Assembly (NCBI GenBank): GCA_017557885.1
Contig: JAFYXV010000004.1
Coordinates: 96,552-160,551, forward strand
Source of the DNA: a bacterium
GTDB taxonomy: Bacteria > Auribacterota > UBA3054
Length of the DNA stretch: 64,000 nucleotides
Direction of reading: 5' to 3'
Each line of letters begins with the position of its first letter. The stretch's first letter is position 1. Positions 49,305 to 57,954 of the stretch are shown here, piece by piece. The notes under the pieces are model-generated. The model was not told the origin of the DNA. It did no database searches and saw only the letters and a list, made by a program, of their open reading frames with translations. The translations under genes and the position numbers were made by a program.

Positions 49305-50720
49305 ATGATACAGTTCACGAACACCGAAAATCGAAGAAAGGAAGAGTTCAAGGAACTCAACGAGGGGCAGGTAACCATGTACACCTGCGGCCCCACTGTC
49401 TATAATTTCGCCCACATCGGCAATTTCCGGGCCATCTTGACCTACGATCTGTGCAAGCGCTGGCTCCTATCCCGGGGCTACAAGGTCAAACACGTCATGA
49501 ACATCACGGACGTGGATGACAAGACCATCCGGGACTCCCGCAAGGAAGGCACGGCGCTGAGGGATTTCACGGAGCGCTACGCCAAGTGCTTTTTTGAGGA
49601 TTGCCGCGAACTGAGAGTCATGCCCCCCGACGTTACCCCCAGGGCCACGGACCACATAAAGGAGATGCTGGAGCTTGTCCAGATCCTGATGGACAAGGGT
49701 ATCGCCTATCAGGGCGAGGACGGCAGCGTCTATTTCTCCATAGAAAAATACGAGCCCTACGGAAAGCTCAGCCACCTGAAGGAAAGGGAACTGAAAGTGG
49801 GCGCCCGAGTGCAGAGCGACGAGTACGACAAGGAGAGCGTCAGCGACTTCGCCCTTTGGAAAGCCTGGGTGCCCCAGGACGGGGACGTCAAGTGGGACAG
49901 CCCCTGGGGTCCGGGACGTCCGGGCTGGCATCTGGAGTGCTCCGTGATGGCCAGGAAATATTTGGGCGACACCATCGATCTGCACATGGGCGGCGAGGAT
50001 CTTATCTTCCCGCACCATGAGAACGAGATCGCCCAGAGCGAAGCCGCCACCGGAAAGACTTTCGTGCGTTACTGGGTGCACAACGGATACCTGATGGTGG
50101 AAGGCCGCAAAATGTCCAAATCCGCCGGCAATTTCTACACTCTGAGGGATATTTTCAAAAAGGGCTACACCGGCAGGGAAGTGAGGCTGCTTTTGTTGTC
50201 CACCTATTACCGCCAGGCCTTCAACTTCACCTTCGAAGGGCTTCACGCCATGAGAAGCGCCCTCTCCCGTCTGGACGACCTGAGGGACGCCATGGAAAAA
50301 GAGGCGAAAGAGGGCGAGGACTGCGAAGTCAGCGCAGGGCTTTCGGACATCCTCAAGGCCGCGAAGGAAAAATGGGACGCCTCATTGGACGACGATCTCA
50401 ACACCAGCGCGGCTTTCGCCGCGCTCTTCGAGGCGGTCAAGGCCATCAACAAACTGAGGATGGATCTAGCCTTGGGGAAAGCTGGCGCCAAGAAAGTCCT
50501 GGAATTCCTCGACTACACCGACCAGGTCCTTTCCGTGGCGGAAAAGGACAAGTTGGAAGAGGAGTTCCCGCCGAGAGCCCAGGAGCTTCTGGCGGAAAGA
50601 ACGGAAGCCAGGAAAGCCAAGAACTGGCCCAGGGCCGACGAGATCAGAAACGAACTGGCCGCCATGGGCTTAACCGTGGAGGACACCCCGGAGGGTCCTC
50701 GCCTGAAAAAACTGGGCTGA
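49305..50720 (+). CDS. cysS: Cysteinyl-tRNA synthetase
   Basis: The product has 471 aa, the usual length. It charges tRNA-Cys. The zinc-site Cys in YTCGPTVYNFAHIGN, the HIGH-type motif HIGN, HLECSVM, FPHHENEIAQ and the KMSKSAGN loop are all present, with the C-terminal anticodon-binding helices. It is the first gene of a packed operon; the stop codon overlaps the tmk start (TGATG). Confidence 0.97.
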   Translation: MIQFTNTENRRKEEFKELNEGQVTMYTCGPTVYNFAHIGNFRAILTYDLCKRWLLSRGYKVKHVMNITDVDDKTIRDSRKEGTALRDFTERYAKCFFEDCRELRVMPPDVTPRATDHIKEMLELVQILMDKGIAYQGEDGSVYFSIEKYEPYGKLSHLKERELKVGARVQSDEYDKESVSDFALWKAWVPQDGDVKWDSPWGPGRPGWHLECSVMARKYLGDTIDLHMGGEDLIFPHHENEIAQSEAATGKTFVRYWVHNGYLMVEGRKMSKSAGNFYTLRDIFKKGYTGREVRLLLLSTYYRQAFNFTFEGLHAMRSALSRLDDLRDAMEKEAKEGEDCEVSAGLSDILKAAKEKWDASLDDDLNTSAAFAALFEAVKAINKLRMDLALGKAGAKKVLEFLDYTDQVLSVAEKDKLEEEFPPRAQELLAERTEARKAKNWPRADEIRNELAAMGLTVEDTPEGPRLKKLG

Positions 50721-51385
50721 TGGCGAAAGGTCTTTTCATAGCGATAGAAGGTCCCGACGGCTGCGGAAAAAGCACGCAGATAGCGCTTCTTAAAGAATTC
50801 CTGGAGAAGCGGGGCTTTGATGTTGTCCTGACCAGGGAGCCAGGCGGCACCGCCTTGGGCGAAGAGATCAGGAAGCTCCTTCTTGTCGGCAAGGAGAAAA
50901 AAGTTTCCCCTTACTGCGAGCTAATGCTTTTCGAGGCGGCCAGGGCCCAGCACGTCATGGAAGTTTTGGAGCCGGCGCTGTCTTCTGGCAAGATCGTAAT
51001 CGCCTCCCGCTACGCCGACGCCACCAGGGCCTACCAGGGCGGAGGACGCCGTCTTCCCCTGGAAGAAGTCAGGAAAGCCAACGAGCTGGGGACCAGGGGA
51101 CTGTGGCCGGACCTCACCATCATTCTTGACATCGACAGCGAAGAGGGTCTGAGGCGCGTAAAAGGCTGCGGCCGCGACGCCCTGGGAAAAGATCTGCCTC
51201 CCGGAGAACTGGACCGCATCGAGGCGGAGAGTTTGGATTTCCACCGCCGGGTGCGGGAGGAATATCTGAAGCTTGCCCTGGAGGAAAAGGAGCGCTGCAA
51301 AGTCGTTGACGGCAGCCAAAGCCGGGAGGAAGTCGCCCGGGAGATCAGCGCCCTCGTATTGGAGAAAATAAAAAACAATGCTTGA
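50720..51385 (+). CDS. tmk: Thymidylate kinase
   Basis: The product has 221 aa. It phosphorylates dTMP to dTDP. The start is the ATG that shares one base with the cysS stop; the longer frame reads through cysS in another phase. Motifs: P-loop EGPDGCGKST, VVLTREPGGTALGEEIR, and YADATRAYQGGGR. The conserved Asp-Arg-Tyr/His triplet reads Ser-Arg-Tyr here (VIASRYAD), a departure at a residue usually kept. Overlaps holB by 8 bp. Confidence 0.94.
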   Translation: MAKGLFIAIEGPDGCGKSTQIALLKEFLEKRGFDVVLTREPGGTALGEEIRKLLLVGKEKKVSPYCELMLFEAARAQHVMEVLEPALSSGKIVIASRYADATRAYQGGGRRLPLEEVRKANELGTRGLWPDLTIILDIDSEEGLRRVKGCGRDALGKDLPPGELDRIEAESLDFHRRVREEYLKLALEEKERCKVVDGSQSREEVAREISALVLEKIKNNA

Positions 51386-52577
51386 CATAGAAACAGTAAA
51401 AAAATGGCAGCCGCAGGCATTCCGGGCGCTGGACACGGCGCTTAAAAATTCCCATCTGCCCCACGCCATAGTCTTCATAAGCCCCGGGGAAGTCGGGGAA
51501 ACGGAACTGGCGGAATCTTTGGCCACCAGGCTTGTCTGTTCCTCCCCCGGCGAGGGGCTAGTTAGCTGCGGCAAGTGCGAGAGCTGCCACCTTCGCGGCA
51601 TCAACACCCATCCGGACGTTTACTATGTCAGGCCGGAGGGCAGGATGCGCGCGATCAGCCCGGAGACTATGGGGGAGATGATGACGGCTTTGCAGACGAA
51701 ATCCCTGAAGGGGGTCGCCAAGGTCGTCATAATCGAGCAGGCTGAGGCCTTGAGCAAGGAGAGCGCCAACAAATTCCTGAAAACGCTCGAGGAGCCTTCC
51801 TCCAAGACGTATTTCATCCTTCTGACCTCCCGGGGAGAAAGGCTCATCCCCACCATCAAATCCCGCTGCCAGATAATAAGGCTTGCTCCTCTTGGCAAGG
51901 AAAACATGCTGAAGGTCTGCCGGGAAGAACTGAAACTGGCGGTGCCGGCCGCGGAATTTTTGGCCAGGATCTCGCGGGGACGCCGCGCCAAGGCACTGCA
52001 GATGGCGGAGAATCTGGGAGAATACCAGAAGGACGCCGCGGATCTTCTGGAGATCTACAGCCTGAGGGAGCGGGCGCTGCCTGCCATCAGGGAATTCTCC
52101 CTGGCGAAGTACAAAGCCATGCGGGAAATCAAGGACCTCGGCGACGAGGAGATCGTGAAGGCGAAGAAAAAACTGGCCGACGAACTGAAGGAAGCCGATC
52201 CCAACGTGAAGAAAGTGGAGCTGCAGAAACTGGAGGACGCCATGATCATAGCGAACGCCGAGATCCTCCAGGATATGCGCGCGGCGGTCTATGAAGAGCT
52301 GACGGACCTTTGGCGCGACATCTGGCTTATGAAGAGGAACGCTCCTGAAAAAGAGGTTCTGCATTCCTTCCTGCTTCCGCAGCTGAAAAGGGTGGCCTCC
52401 CTTTACAGCGAGGATGAAATTGCCAGGAACATTTCCGAAATAGATCTTGTGAGAGGACCGGCGGTCTTTCTTACCATGCAGTTCGACATCGTCCTGCAGG
52501 GGCTTCTGGCGCGGCACATCGCTCCGCCGGAGGGAAGAGTGCTTCTGAGGAACGCCATAAAAGCCACCGGCCTCTAA
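51378..52577 (+). CDS. holB: DNA polymerase III delta' subunit
   Basis: The product has 399 aa. It is a clamp-loader subunit. It has PHAIVFISPGEVGETELA in the P-loop position but without the Lys-Thr of a working Walker A, as usual in delta', a zinc motif CGKCESC, IIEQAEALSKESANKFLKTLEEP and the SRC motif in KSRCQ. The C-terminal half is helical and longer than in E. coli delta' (334 aa). Position after tmk and before ricT follows the common gene order. Confidence 0.92.
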   Translation: MLDIETVKKWQPQAFRALDTALKNSHLPHAIVFISPGEVGETELAESLATRLVCSSPGEGLVSCGKCESCHLRGINTHPDVYYVRPEGRMRAISPETMGEMMTALQTKSLKGVAKVVIIEQAEALSKESANKFLKTLEEPSSKTYFILLTSRGERLIPTIKSRCQIIRLAPLGKENMLKVCREELKLAVPAAEFLARISRGRRAKALQMAENLGEYQKDAADLLEIYSLRERALPAIREFSLAKYKAMREIKDLGDEEIVKAKKKLADELKEADPNVKKVELQKLEDAMIIANAEILQDMRAAVYEELTDLWRDIWLMKRNAPEKEVLHSFLLPQLKRVASLYSEDEIARNISEIDLVRGPAVFLTMQFDIVLQGLLARHIAPPEGRVLLRNAIKATGL

Positions 52578-52596
52578 GTCATAAAAAGAGGTAAAA

Positions 52597-53610
52597 ATGA
52601 AAGAATACGATAAATACGCGGAACAGGAACCAGCCGCCTCCCAGAGGCCGCCGGAAGCCGATCCGGGATCGGGCGCCAACGGGGAAAAGCGCAGCGTTGT
52701 CTCGGTGAGACTGAGATTGTACGGCAACACGGATTTTTACACCTTCGACATTCCGGAGCTGAAACTGGGGGACTGGGTCATCGTGGGCGCGGAAAGAGGC
52801 TTGGACTGCGGCAAGGTTTTGTCCAAGGAGACCATCGACAACATCCAGCTCCAGGAATTCCAGAGAGTGGTGAGAGTCTGCACGCCGGAAGACCTTGAGA
52901 TCATGAAGAAGAACCACGAGGACGCCCTCGCCCAGGTGGCTTTCTGCCAGGGCGCGGCCAACGCTCTCAAACTGAACATGAAGGTCATCAACGCGGAGTA
53001 TGTTTACGACCGCACGAAGATCATCTTTTATTTCGCGGCCCCGGAAAGAGTGGACTTCCGCCAGCTTGTCCGGGATCTGGCCAGGGAGCTCAGGATCAGG
53101 ATCGAGCTTCACCAGGTCGGCATCAGGGACGAGATGCGCATCACCGGCGGCATCGGCAGCTGCGGCAGGGAAGCCTGCTGCGTCAACTGGATCCACGAGT
53201 TCATGCCGGTCAACATCAGGATGGCCAAGCTCCAGCAGATCCAGCTGCATCCCGCGAAACTCTCCGGCGTCTGCGGGCGCTTGAAATGCTGCCTGGCTTT
53301 TGAGCAGCGCAACTACCGCGACCTGGAGCAGCAGATGCCGCATCGCGGCCAGATCGTCCGGACTGAGAACGGCACCGGGGAAGTCGTGGATAATTGTCTT
53401 CTGGCCAAGACCGTCACTTTGAGAATGGAGGACGGCAGCGTGGTCACCGTGCCCTCGGACGACGTGACGGTGGTCAGCCGCACCAAGAGCCGCGCCAAGG
53501 TGAGAGTCCAGAAACGGCGACGCCGGGAGGATGAGGACAACATGAGCGACAAAGAATACGAGCAGGATCTTTTGGAAAAGATCGCCGAGATCGAAGAGGA
53601 AGACGAATAG
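52597..53610 (+). CDS. ricT: PSP1-domain protein, RicT (YaaT) family
   Basis: The product has 337 aa, with GAGG upstream. The PSP1 domain spans about 35-270 with signature Cys-rich parts GSCGREACCVNW and VCGRLKCCLAF, which in the Bacillus RicT-RicA-RicF complex take part in iron-sulfur binding and mRNA maturation. The N-terminus (first 30 residues) is acidic and low-complexity, and the C-terminus is a charged tail with KRRRREDED. The holB-ricT order is conserved in many bacteria. RicA and RicF are not present here. Confidence 0.9.
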   Translation: MKEYDKYAEQEPAASQRPPEADPGSGANGEKRSVVSVRLRLYGNTDFYTFDIPELKLGDWVIVGAERGLDCGKVLSKETIDNIQLQEFQRVVRVCTPEDLEIMKKNHEDALAQVAFCQGAANALKLNMKVINAEYVYDRTKIIFYFAAPERVDFRQLVRDLARELRIRIELHQVGIRDEMRITGGIGSCGREACCVNWIHEFMPVNIRMAKLQQIQLHPAKLSGVCGRLKCCLAFEQRNYRDLEQQMPHRGQIVRTENGTGEVVDNCLLAKTVTLRMEDGSVVTVPSDDVTVVSRTKSRAKVRVQKRRRREDEDNMSDKEYEQDLLEKIAEIEEEDE

Positions 53611-53615
53611 TTCCC

Positions 53616-54518
53616 GTGGCCCGCTTGGTAAGAGAAATAGAGAATTTCACCGCCCGGGGAGAATGCGTAATGACCCTGGGCTTTTTCGACGGCGTGCACC
53701 TTGGGCATCTCTCCCTTTTGGAAAGGCTCTCCGAGATCTCCAGGGAGACCGGCCTTCCCAGTCTGGCGCTGACTTTCGATGCGCGCCCTTCGGAACGCTC
53801 CGTTATGCTTCTGACCACTCTGGAGGAAAGGCTGGACCTTTTGTCCGCCGCGGGCCTTTCGGAGATCCTGGTCCAGTCTTTCACAAAGAAATTCGCCTCG
53901 ATGGATCCCGTCTCTTTTCTCCGGACAGTGGTGAAAGACAAACTCAGGGCGAAGGTGGTCCTGGCCGGCTACGACTGCTGTTTCGGCAAAGACCGTGCCG
54001 GCAGCATCGAGACTTTGAAAGCCCACTCCCAAGAGCTGGGCTATTTCTGCGAAGAGGAGAAGCCCTTCCTGCTGGACGGCAGGATCGTAAGCTCCACTCT
54101 CTGCCGGGAGCTGATGAAAAAGGGCGAGCTTGTGAAGCTGCAGGAATGCCTGGGCCGTCCCTGGAGCCTCAGGAGCCGCGTAAAGGAGGGCATGGGGATC
54201 GGCAGGGAACTGGGCTTCCCCACGGCCAATCTCAGCTTAGAGGGGCTTCTGACGCCTCCCGCGGGCGTTTACAGGGCCCGCTACGATCTTGGTCTTAAGA
54301 GCGGCCGCGCTCTTCTCTATCTTGGCAGCCGCCCGACTTTCCAGGGAAAGGAAAAAGTCGCGGAGGCCTTTTTGCTGGATTTTTCCGGGGACCTTTACGG
54401 CCGCGAACTGAGAATAACCCCGGAAGAGCTGATCGGTTTGGAAAAGCGCTACGATAGCCCGGAAGAATTGAGCGCCGCCATTAAAAATTTCGTCCGGATG
54501 ATCCGGGAAGGGAATTAA
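53616..54518 (+). CDS. ribF: Bifunctional riboflavin kinase/FAD synthetase
   Basis: The product has 300 aa, starting with GTG 5 bp after ricT. It converts riboflavin to FMN and FAD. The N-terminal adenylyltransferase domain has LGFFDGVHLGHLSLLERL, SFTKKFASMDPVSFL and GYDCCFGKDRAG; the C-terminal kinase domain has GREIGFPTANL-like GRELGFPTANLSL. The length is typical. Its last 4 bp overlap the end of the convergent gene at 54515. Confidence 0.96.
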   Translation: MARLVREIENFTARGECVMTLGFFDGVHLGHLSLLERLSEISRETGLPSLALTFDARPSERSVMLLTTLEERLDLLSAAGLSEILVQSFTKKFASMDPVSFLRTVVKDKLRAKVVLAGYDCCFGKDRAGSIETLKAHSQELGYFCEEEKPFLLDGRIVSSTLCRELMKKGELVKLQECLGRPWSLRSRVKEGMGIGRELGFPTANLSLEGLLTPPAGVYRARYDLGLKSGRALLYLGSRPTFQGKEKVAEAFLLDFSGDLYGRELRITPEELIGLEKRYDSPEELSAAIKNFVRMIREGN

Positions 54519-54766
54519 TTCTTTCTGCTTTTGCGGAGCGCCTTGCGCTCCATCAGGCTTTTGCATCTGGGGCAGCGCACGTATTTGTCCGCTTTGTCGG
54601 CCGTGAAATGGAAAAGGCAGATATCGCATTCGCACATAATCTTCCTGGTGGGCACGGCTTTGCGGGAATATTGTTTCTCGCTGTCGTAGAGCCACAGTAT
54701 CATGATGGCGGTCAGCGGCACGCAAAGCAGATAGGCGAGTATGGATATCAGGGATACGGAGATCAC
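54515..54766 (-). CDS. Small membrane protein with zinc ribbon
   Basis: The product has 83 aa, starting at GTG. One membrane helix (residues 5-25, ISILAYLLCVPLTAIMILWLY) is followed by a cytoplasmic CxxC-x(n)-CxxC module (CECDICLFHF ... VRCPRCKSL), a probable zinc ribbon, and a basic tail. It is the last gene of the leftward LysM-Mla operon, 6 bp after the 59-aa membrane protein. Function unknown. A link to lipid transport is suggested only by position. Confidence 0.7.
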   Translation of the reverse strand: MISVSLISILAYLLCVPLTAIMILWLYDSEKQYSRKAVPTRKIMCECDICLFHFTADKADKYVRCPRCKSLMERKALRKSRKN

Positions 54767-54772
54767 GGCGCC

Positions 54773-54952
54773 TTACTCCACAAAAAGTTCCAACGGCTCC
54801 CGCTCCGCCGGGGGATCTCTCCTGGGCTCTTCTATCCTGATGCCCAGGGCCAGGACGGTGATGATTATCAGCGTGACGACAAGCGAGAGAAAAAATATTT
54901 TCCCCTGCCTGCGGCTCTTGAATTTCGGAATGTAGAATTTAATTTCCCGCAT
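54773..54952 (-). CDS. Small single-helix membrane protein (59 aa)
   Basis: This short frame starts ATG 3 bp after the MlaF stop and ends 6 bp before the GTG of the zinc-ribbon gene. It reads MREIKFYIPKFKSRRQGKIF, then a membrane helix (FLSLVVTLIIITVLALGI), then a Pro/Glu/Arg-rich tail ending LELFVE. The basic N-terminal side suggests that the tail faces the periplasm. In Mla operons the MCE protein MlaD stands at this position and also begins with one membrane helix, but this protein has no MCE domain. The tight spacing makes it a likely real gene. Confidence 0.65.
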   Translation of the reverse strand: MREIKFYIPKFKSRRQGKIFFLSLVVTLIIITVLALGIRIEEPRRDPPAEREPLELFVE

Positions 54953-54955
54953 GAT

Positions 54956-55714
54956 TTAGAAGGGCGTGCGGTTGAAGAAATTCCAGACTGTTTCGTTGCT
55001 CTTGTCTTCCCTGAGTTTCTGCGGGGAATCCAGGGCGGTCATGGTCTTTTTCTCCACGTCCAAAAAGAGGACGCGGTGGGCCACTTTGAAGATGCTGTCC
55101 AGCTCGTGGGTCACTATGATGATGGTCGTTCCCAGCGAGGCGTTCAGTTTTATGATGGTGTCGTCCAGGGTGGCCGAGGACCTGGGGTCCAGACCGGCGG
55201 AGGGTTCGTCGAAGAAGAGGACCTCCGGATCCAGCGCCATGGCGCGGGAGAGAGCCGCGCGCTTTTTCATGCCGCCGGAAATTTCCGAGGGCAGGAAATG
55301 CTCGAAGCCGGAGAGGTTGAAGAGCGCCAGCTTGAAGCGGGCGGCGCGTTCCATTAATTCCGGGGAAAAGTCGGTGTATTCCTGCATGGGAAGCATGACG
55401 TTCTCAAGCAGCGTGTCGGAACCGAAAAGCGCGCCGCCCTGGAACATCACGCCCATTTCCTTCACCATTTCCGTCCTTTCCTCTTCGTCCGCCGTGACGA
55501 TGGACCGTCCGTTGAAAAGAATGTCGCCGGAAATCGGGGAGTAGAGCCCGAAGAGGTGTTTTAAAAGCGTGCTTTTGCCGCAGCCGGAGCCTCCGCAGAT
55601 CACGAAGATCTCGCCTTTGTTCACGGTGAAGTCAAGGTGCTCCATGACCACCCTGGAACCGTAGCCGATGGTCAGATCTTTAATTTCAAAAATAGGCTTT
55701 CCTTGGGATTCCAT
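54956..55714 (-). CDS. mlaF: Mla-type ABC transporter ATPase
   Basis: The product has 252 aa. It energises phospholipid or other lipid movement between the membranes together with MlaE. Walker A GGSGCGKST, signature EISGGMKKRAALSRA, Walker B VLFFDEPSAGLDP and the H-loop VTHELDS are intact. The MlaF-like ISGGM form with MKKR is characteristic of the MCE-system ATPases. It follows the MlaBE fusion by 3 bp. Confidence 0.92.
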   Translation of the reverse strand: MESQGKPIFEIKDLTIGYGSRVVMEHLDFTVNKGEIFVICGGSGCGKSTLLKHLFGLYSPISGDILFNGRSIVTADEEERTEMVKEMGVMFQGGALFGSDTLLENVMLPMQEYTDFSPELMERAARFKLALFNLSGFEHFLPSEISGGMKKRAALSRAMALDPEVLFFDEPSAGLDPRSSATLDDTIIKLNASLGTTIIIVTHELDSIFKVAHRVLFLDVEKKTMTALDSPQKLREDKSNETVWNFFNRTPF

Positions 55715-55717
55715 GTT

Positions 55718-56839
55718 TTAAAAAGGCGGATGGAAGAGGATCGTGAAAAGGGAGTCCGTGAGTATCGTTATGAAGATGCCGCTGACCACCGCGGCGGTGG
55801 TGTAGCGGCCCACGCTCTCGGCGCCGCCTCTGACCTGCATGCCGCGCATGCAGCTGACGCCGGCGATAAGAATCGCGAAGAAGAAAGCCTTCACCAACCC
55901 TTCTGTGAACATGGGCAAGGTCACGGCGCGGTAAACTTCCCTGAGATAAGCCGGCAAGGTAATGTCGGTGGTCAGGCTGCACATGATTATGGAGCCTATG
56001 ATGGCCACCAGGTTGCCGAAGATGAGAAGGCAGGGCATGGCGATGCCCGCGGCGATTATTTTCGGCAGCACCAGAAAATGGCCGGGCTCGAAGCCCATGG
56101 AGCGCAGCGCGTCTATTTCCTCGGAGACCTGCATCGTGCCGATCTCGGCGGCGTAGGAGGCGCCGGAGCGGCCGGCCAAAACCACGGCGGTGATCAGCGG
56201 CCCCAGTTCCTGGGCCAGGGCGATGGCCACCAGGTCGGGAATGAAAGCCGTGGCGCCGTACATGCCCAGGACGCTTTTCCCCAAGACGCTCAGGATGACG
56301 CCGATCATGAACTGGATCATGCAGACGATCGGCAGGGCGTCCACGCCGGTCTTCTCAAGGTTCGTCCAGACGCTGCGCCAGCGGATCTTCGAGGGATCTT
56401 TGACGGCCTGCCAGATCATGATGGTGCATTCGCCCACGAAGCGCACGATCTCCTTCATGTCTTCGTACAGGTCGATGGTGGCGCCTCCCACCTGCTCAAG
56501 CAAGCTTTCTTTTTTCCGGGCGGCGGGAAGGGGAGAAAGTATTTTGTCCGGCGCCACCAGCCCCAGCATCTTTTTGGCGACGTCGCTTTGGGAATCGATG
56601 GAAAAGCCGACCTTGGAAGCGGCGCAGCGGGCTCTCAGTTCAATGAGCGCCGCGATGCCCTGTCCGTCGAGATAGGATATGCCGGACAGATCCAGTACAA
56701 GCGCCCCTGCGCCCTTCATGAGGGAAGTCAGCTTCTGCAGGGACGCTTCGGCGTTTTTAAGACCTAAAGCACCTTCGAGTTTTATTTCCAAGCCTTCACT
56801 TGAAGGCTTGGAAGTAATTTGTAAGGAGCTTTCTGTCAT
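55718..56839 (-). CDS. mlaE: MlaB-MlaE fusion: STAS domain plus lipid ABC permease
   Basis: The product has 373 aa. Residues 1-100 are a STAS domain (LVLDLSGISYLDGQGIAAL) equivalent to MlaB; residues 120-373 are the MlaE permease with the family hallmark ELGPLITAVVLAGRSGASYAAEIGTM and about five membrane helices. In E. coli the two are separate proteins; fusions of this type are known in other phyla. Here the usual Ser/Thr phosphosite of STAS reads as Asp-Gly (LDGQG), as is common in MlaB-type domains. It is 5 bp after the LysM lipoprotein gene. Confidence 0.92.
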   Translation of the reverse strand: MTESSLQITSKPSSEGLEIKLEGALGLKNAEASLQKLTSLMKGAGALVLDLSGISYLDGQGIAALIELRARCAASKVGFSIDSQSDVAKKMLGLVAPDKILSPLPAARKKESLLEQVGGATIDLYEDMKEIVRFVGECTIMIWQAVKDPSKIRWRSVWTNLEKTGVDALPIVCMIQFMIGVILSVLGKSVLGMYGATAFIPDLVAIALAQELGPLITAVVLAGRSGASYAAEIGTMQVSEEIDALRSMGFEPGHFLVLPKIIAAGIAMPCLLIFGNLVAIIGSIIMCSLTTDITLPAYLREVYRAVTLPMFTEGLVKAFFFAILIAGVSCMRGMQVRGGAESVGRYTTAAVVSGIFITILTDSLFTILFHPPF

Positions 56840-56844
56840 TAAAA

Positions 56845-57609
56845 TCAGGGAATGGTAATGACCTGGCCGGGTTTGAGCTTGTCGTCGCCGCCGTTGGCCT
56901 TCATCAGCTTGAGATAATTCACGTTGAGTTTCTTGCCGATGGTGTAGTAGGAGTCGCCTTTCTTGACGGTGTAGGTGCTGCCGCTGGCCGCGGAGCTTGA
57001 GGAACTCGCGGAGCTTTTGGAGGAGCCGCCGGGGATTTTAAGCTTGGTGCCGATCTGCAGGATGCCGTTGGGAGAAATGCCGTTGGCGTCGGCCAGAGCC
57101 TGGACGGTGCAGCCGTTGGCGCGGGCGATCTTCCACAGCGAGTCGCCTTTCTTAACGGTGTAGGTGCCGCCGCTGGCTTTGGCGGAGGAGCTGCTCTTCC
57201 ATGAAGAAGAAGAGGAGCCGATGTAGCCGGTGCCCGAGGAGTAGGAGCTTCCGCTGTAGGAATAAGAGGGATTGTAATTGGCGTTTCCGGGCCTCAAAGG
57301 CACGAAGCCGTCGGAGCCGGCCTGATAGGTGTAGGTGGAATCCACCGCGGGAGCGGAAGGATCGATGAAGACGTCGTCGCCGGATCTTCCGCCCAGCACT
57401 TCCTGGTCAACCTGGCCGCCAAGGTCAAAGGCGGCGGAGGAGGAATCGCTCAGGGCGAAGGATTCGCCGGAGGATTCAAAACCGTCGCCGGAGGACAACT
57501 CCGCGCCGGAATCGAAGCTGTCGCTTCCGGATTCGGGGGTGGATTTGCAACCGCAGAGAATCACCAGGGCCGCAAGGGCGGCGAACAGGACAAAGTCAGA
57601 TTTTTTCAT
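56845..57609 (-). CDS. LysM-domain lipoprotein
   Basis: The product has 254 aa. A lipoprotein signal peptide ends in the lipobox VILCGC. A long Ser/Gly/Asp-rich linker (about 22-148) leads to two LysM domains (about 148-194 and 210-254), each starting TYTVKKGDS, which bind peptidoglycan. It therefore tethers a membrane to the cell wall, most likely from the outer membrane or periplasmic face. It is the first gene of the operon with mlaBE-mlaF; GAGG lies before the ATG and a TATAAT box is at 57633-57628 on the minus strand. Confidence 0.9.
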   Translation of the reverse strand: MKKSDFVLFAALAALVILCGCKSTPESGSDSFDSGAELSSGDGFESSGESFALSDSSSAAFDLGGQVDQEVLGGRSGDDVFIDPSAPAVDSTYTYQAGSDGFVPLRPGNANYNPSYSYSGSSYSSGTGYIGSSSSSWKSSSSAKASGGTYTVKKGDSLWKIARANGCTVQALADANGISPNGILQIGTKLKIPGGSSKSSASSSSSAASGSTYTVKKGDSYYTIGKKLNVNYLKLMKANGGDDKLKPGQVITIP

Positions 57610-57758
57610 GCTTACCTCTTATTTTGAATTATATATAAAGATTTTACCACAGACTCCCTGAATGGTCAAGTTTAAGGCGGCGGCGGGGGAGTTTTTACGC
57701 CAGGTCTGTCTTTCGGCCTTTGGGAAGAGGGCTAAAATTGGGCCGAGGCGCTCTTTTG

Positions 57759-57787
57759 TTGACTTTTAAAACCCGAAATAATACAAT
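57759..57787 (+). promoter_or_regulatory. Promoter for tRNA-Phe
   Basis: TTGACT (57759-57764), 17 bp, TACAAT (57782-57787), about 21 bp upstream of the tRNA 5' end. Confidence 0.8.
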
Positions 57788-57808
57788 ACTCCTCGTACTT
57801 TAAAAAGT

Positions 57809-57884
57809 GCCGAGGTAGCTCAGTTGGTAGAGCAAAGGACTGAAAATCCTTGTGTCGACGGTTCGATTCCGCCCCTCGGCACCA
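57809..57884 (+). tRNA. tRNA-Phe (anticodon GAA)
   Basis: 76 nt with a 7-bp acceptor stem GCCGAGG/CCTCGGC, discriminator A and encoded CCA. The D arm is GCTC..GAGC, the anticodon stem AAGGA/TCCTT with loop CTGAAAA, hence GAA. The T loop TTCGATT is normal, but the T stem GACGG/CCGCC contains one A-C mismatch. It stands alone between two leftward operons, which makes it a possible, but here empty, integration site. Confidence 0.95.
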
Positions 57885-57895
57885 TTTTTTTGCCC

Positions 57896-57930
57896 AAAAA
57901 AACTCCGGAGAAAATTTCCCCGGAGTTTTT
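57896..57930. terminator. Bidirectional terminator after tRNA-Phe and the stomatin gene
   Basis: AACTCCGG (57901-57908) pairs with CCGGAGTT (57920-57927), with A-run on the left and T-run on the right. Confidence 0.92.
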
Positions 57931-57954
57931 CTTTTTCCGAATATCGGGACCGCT

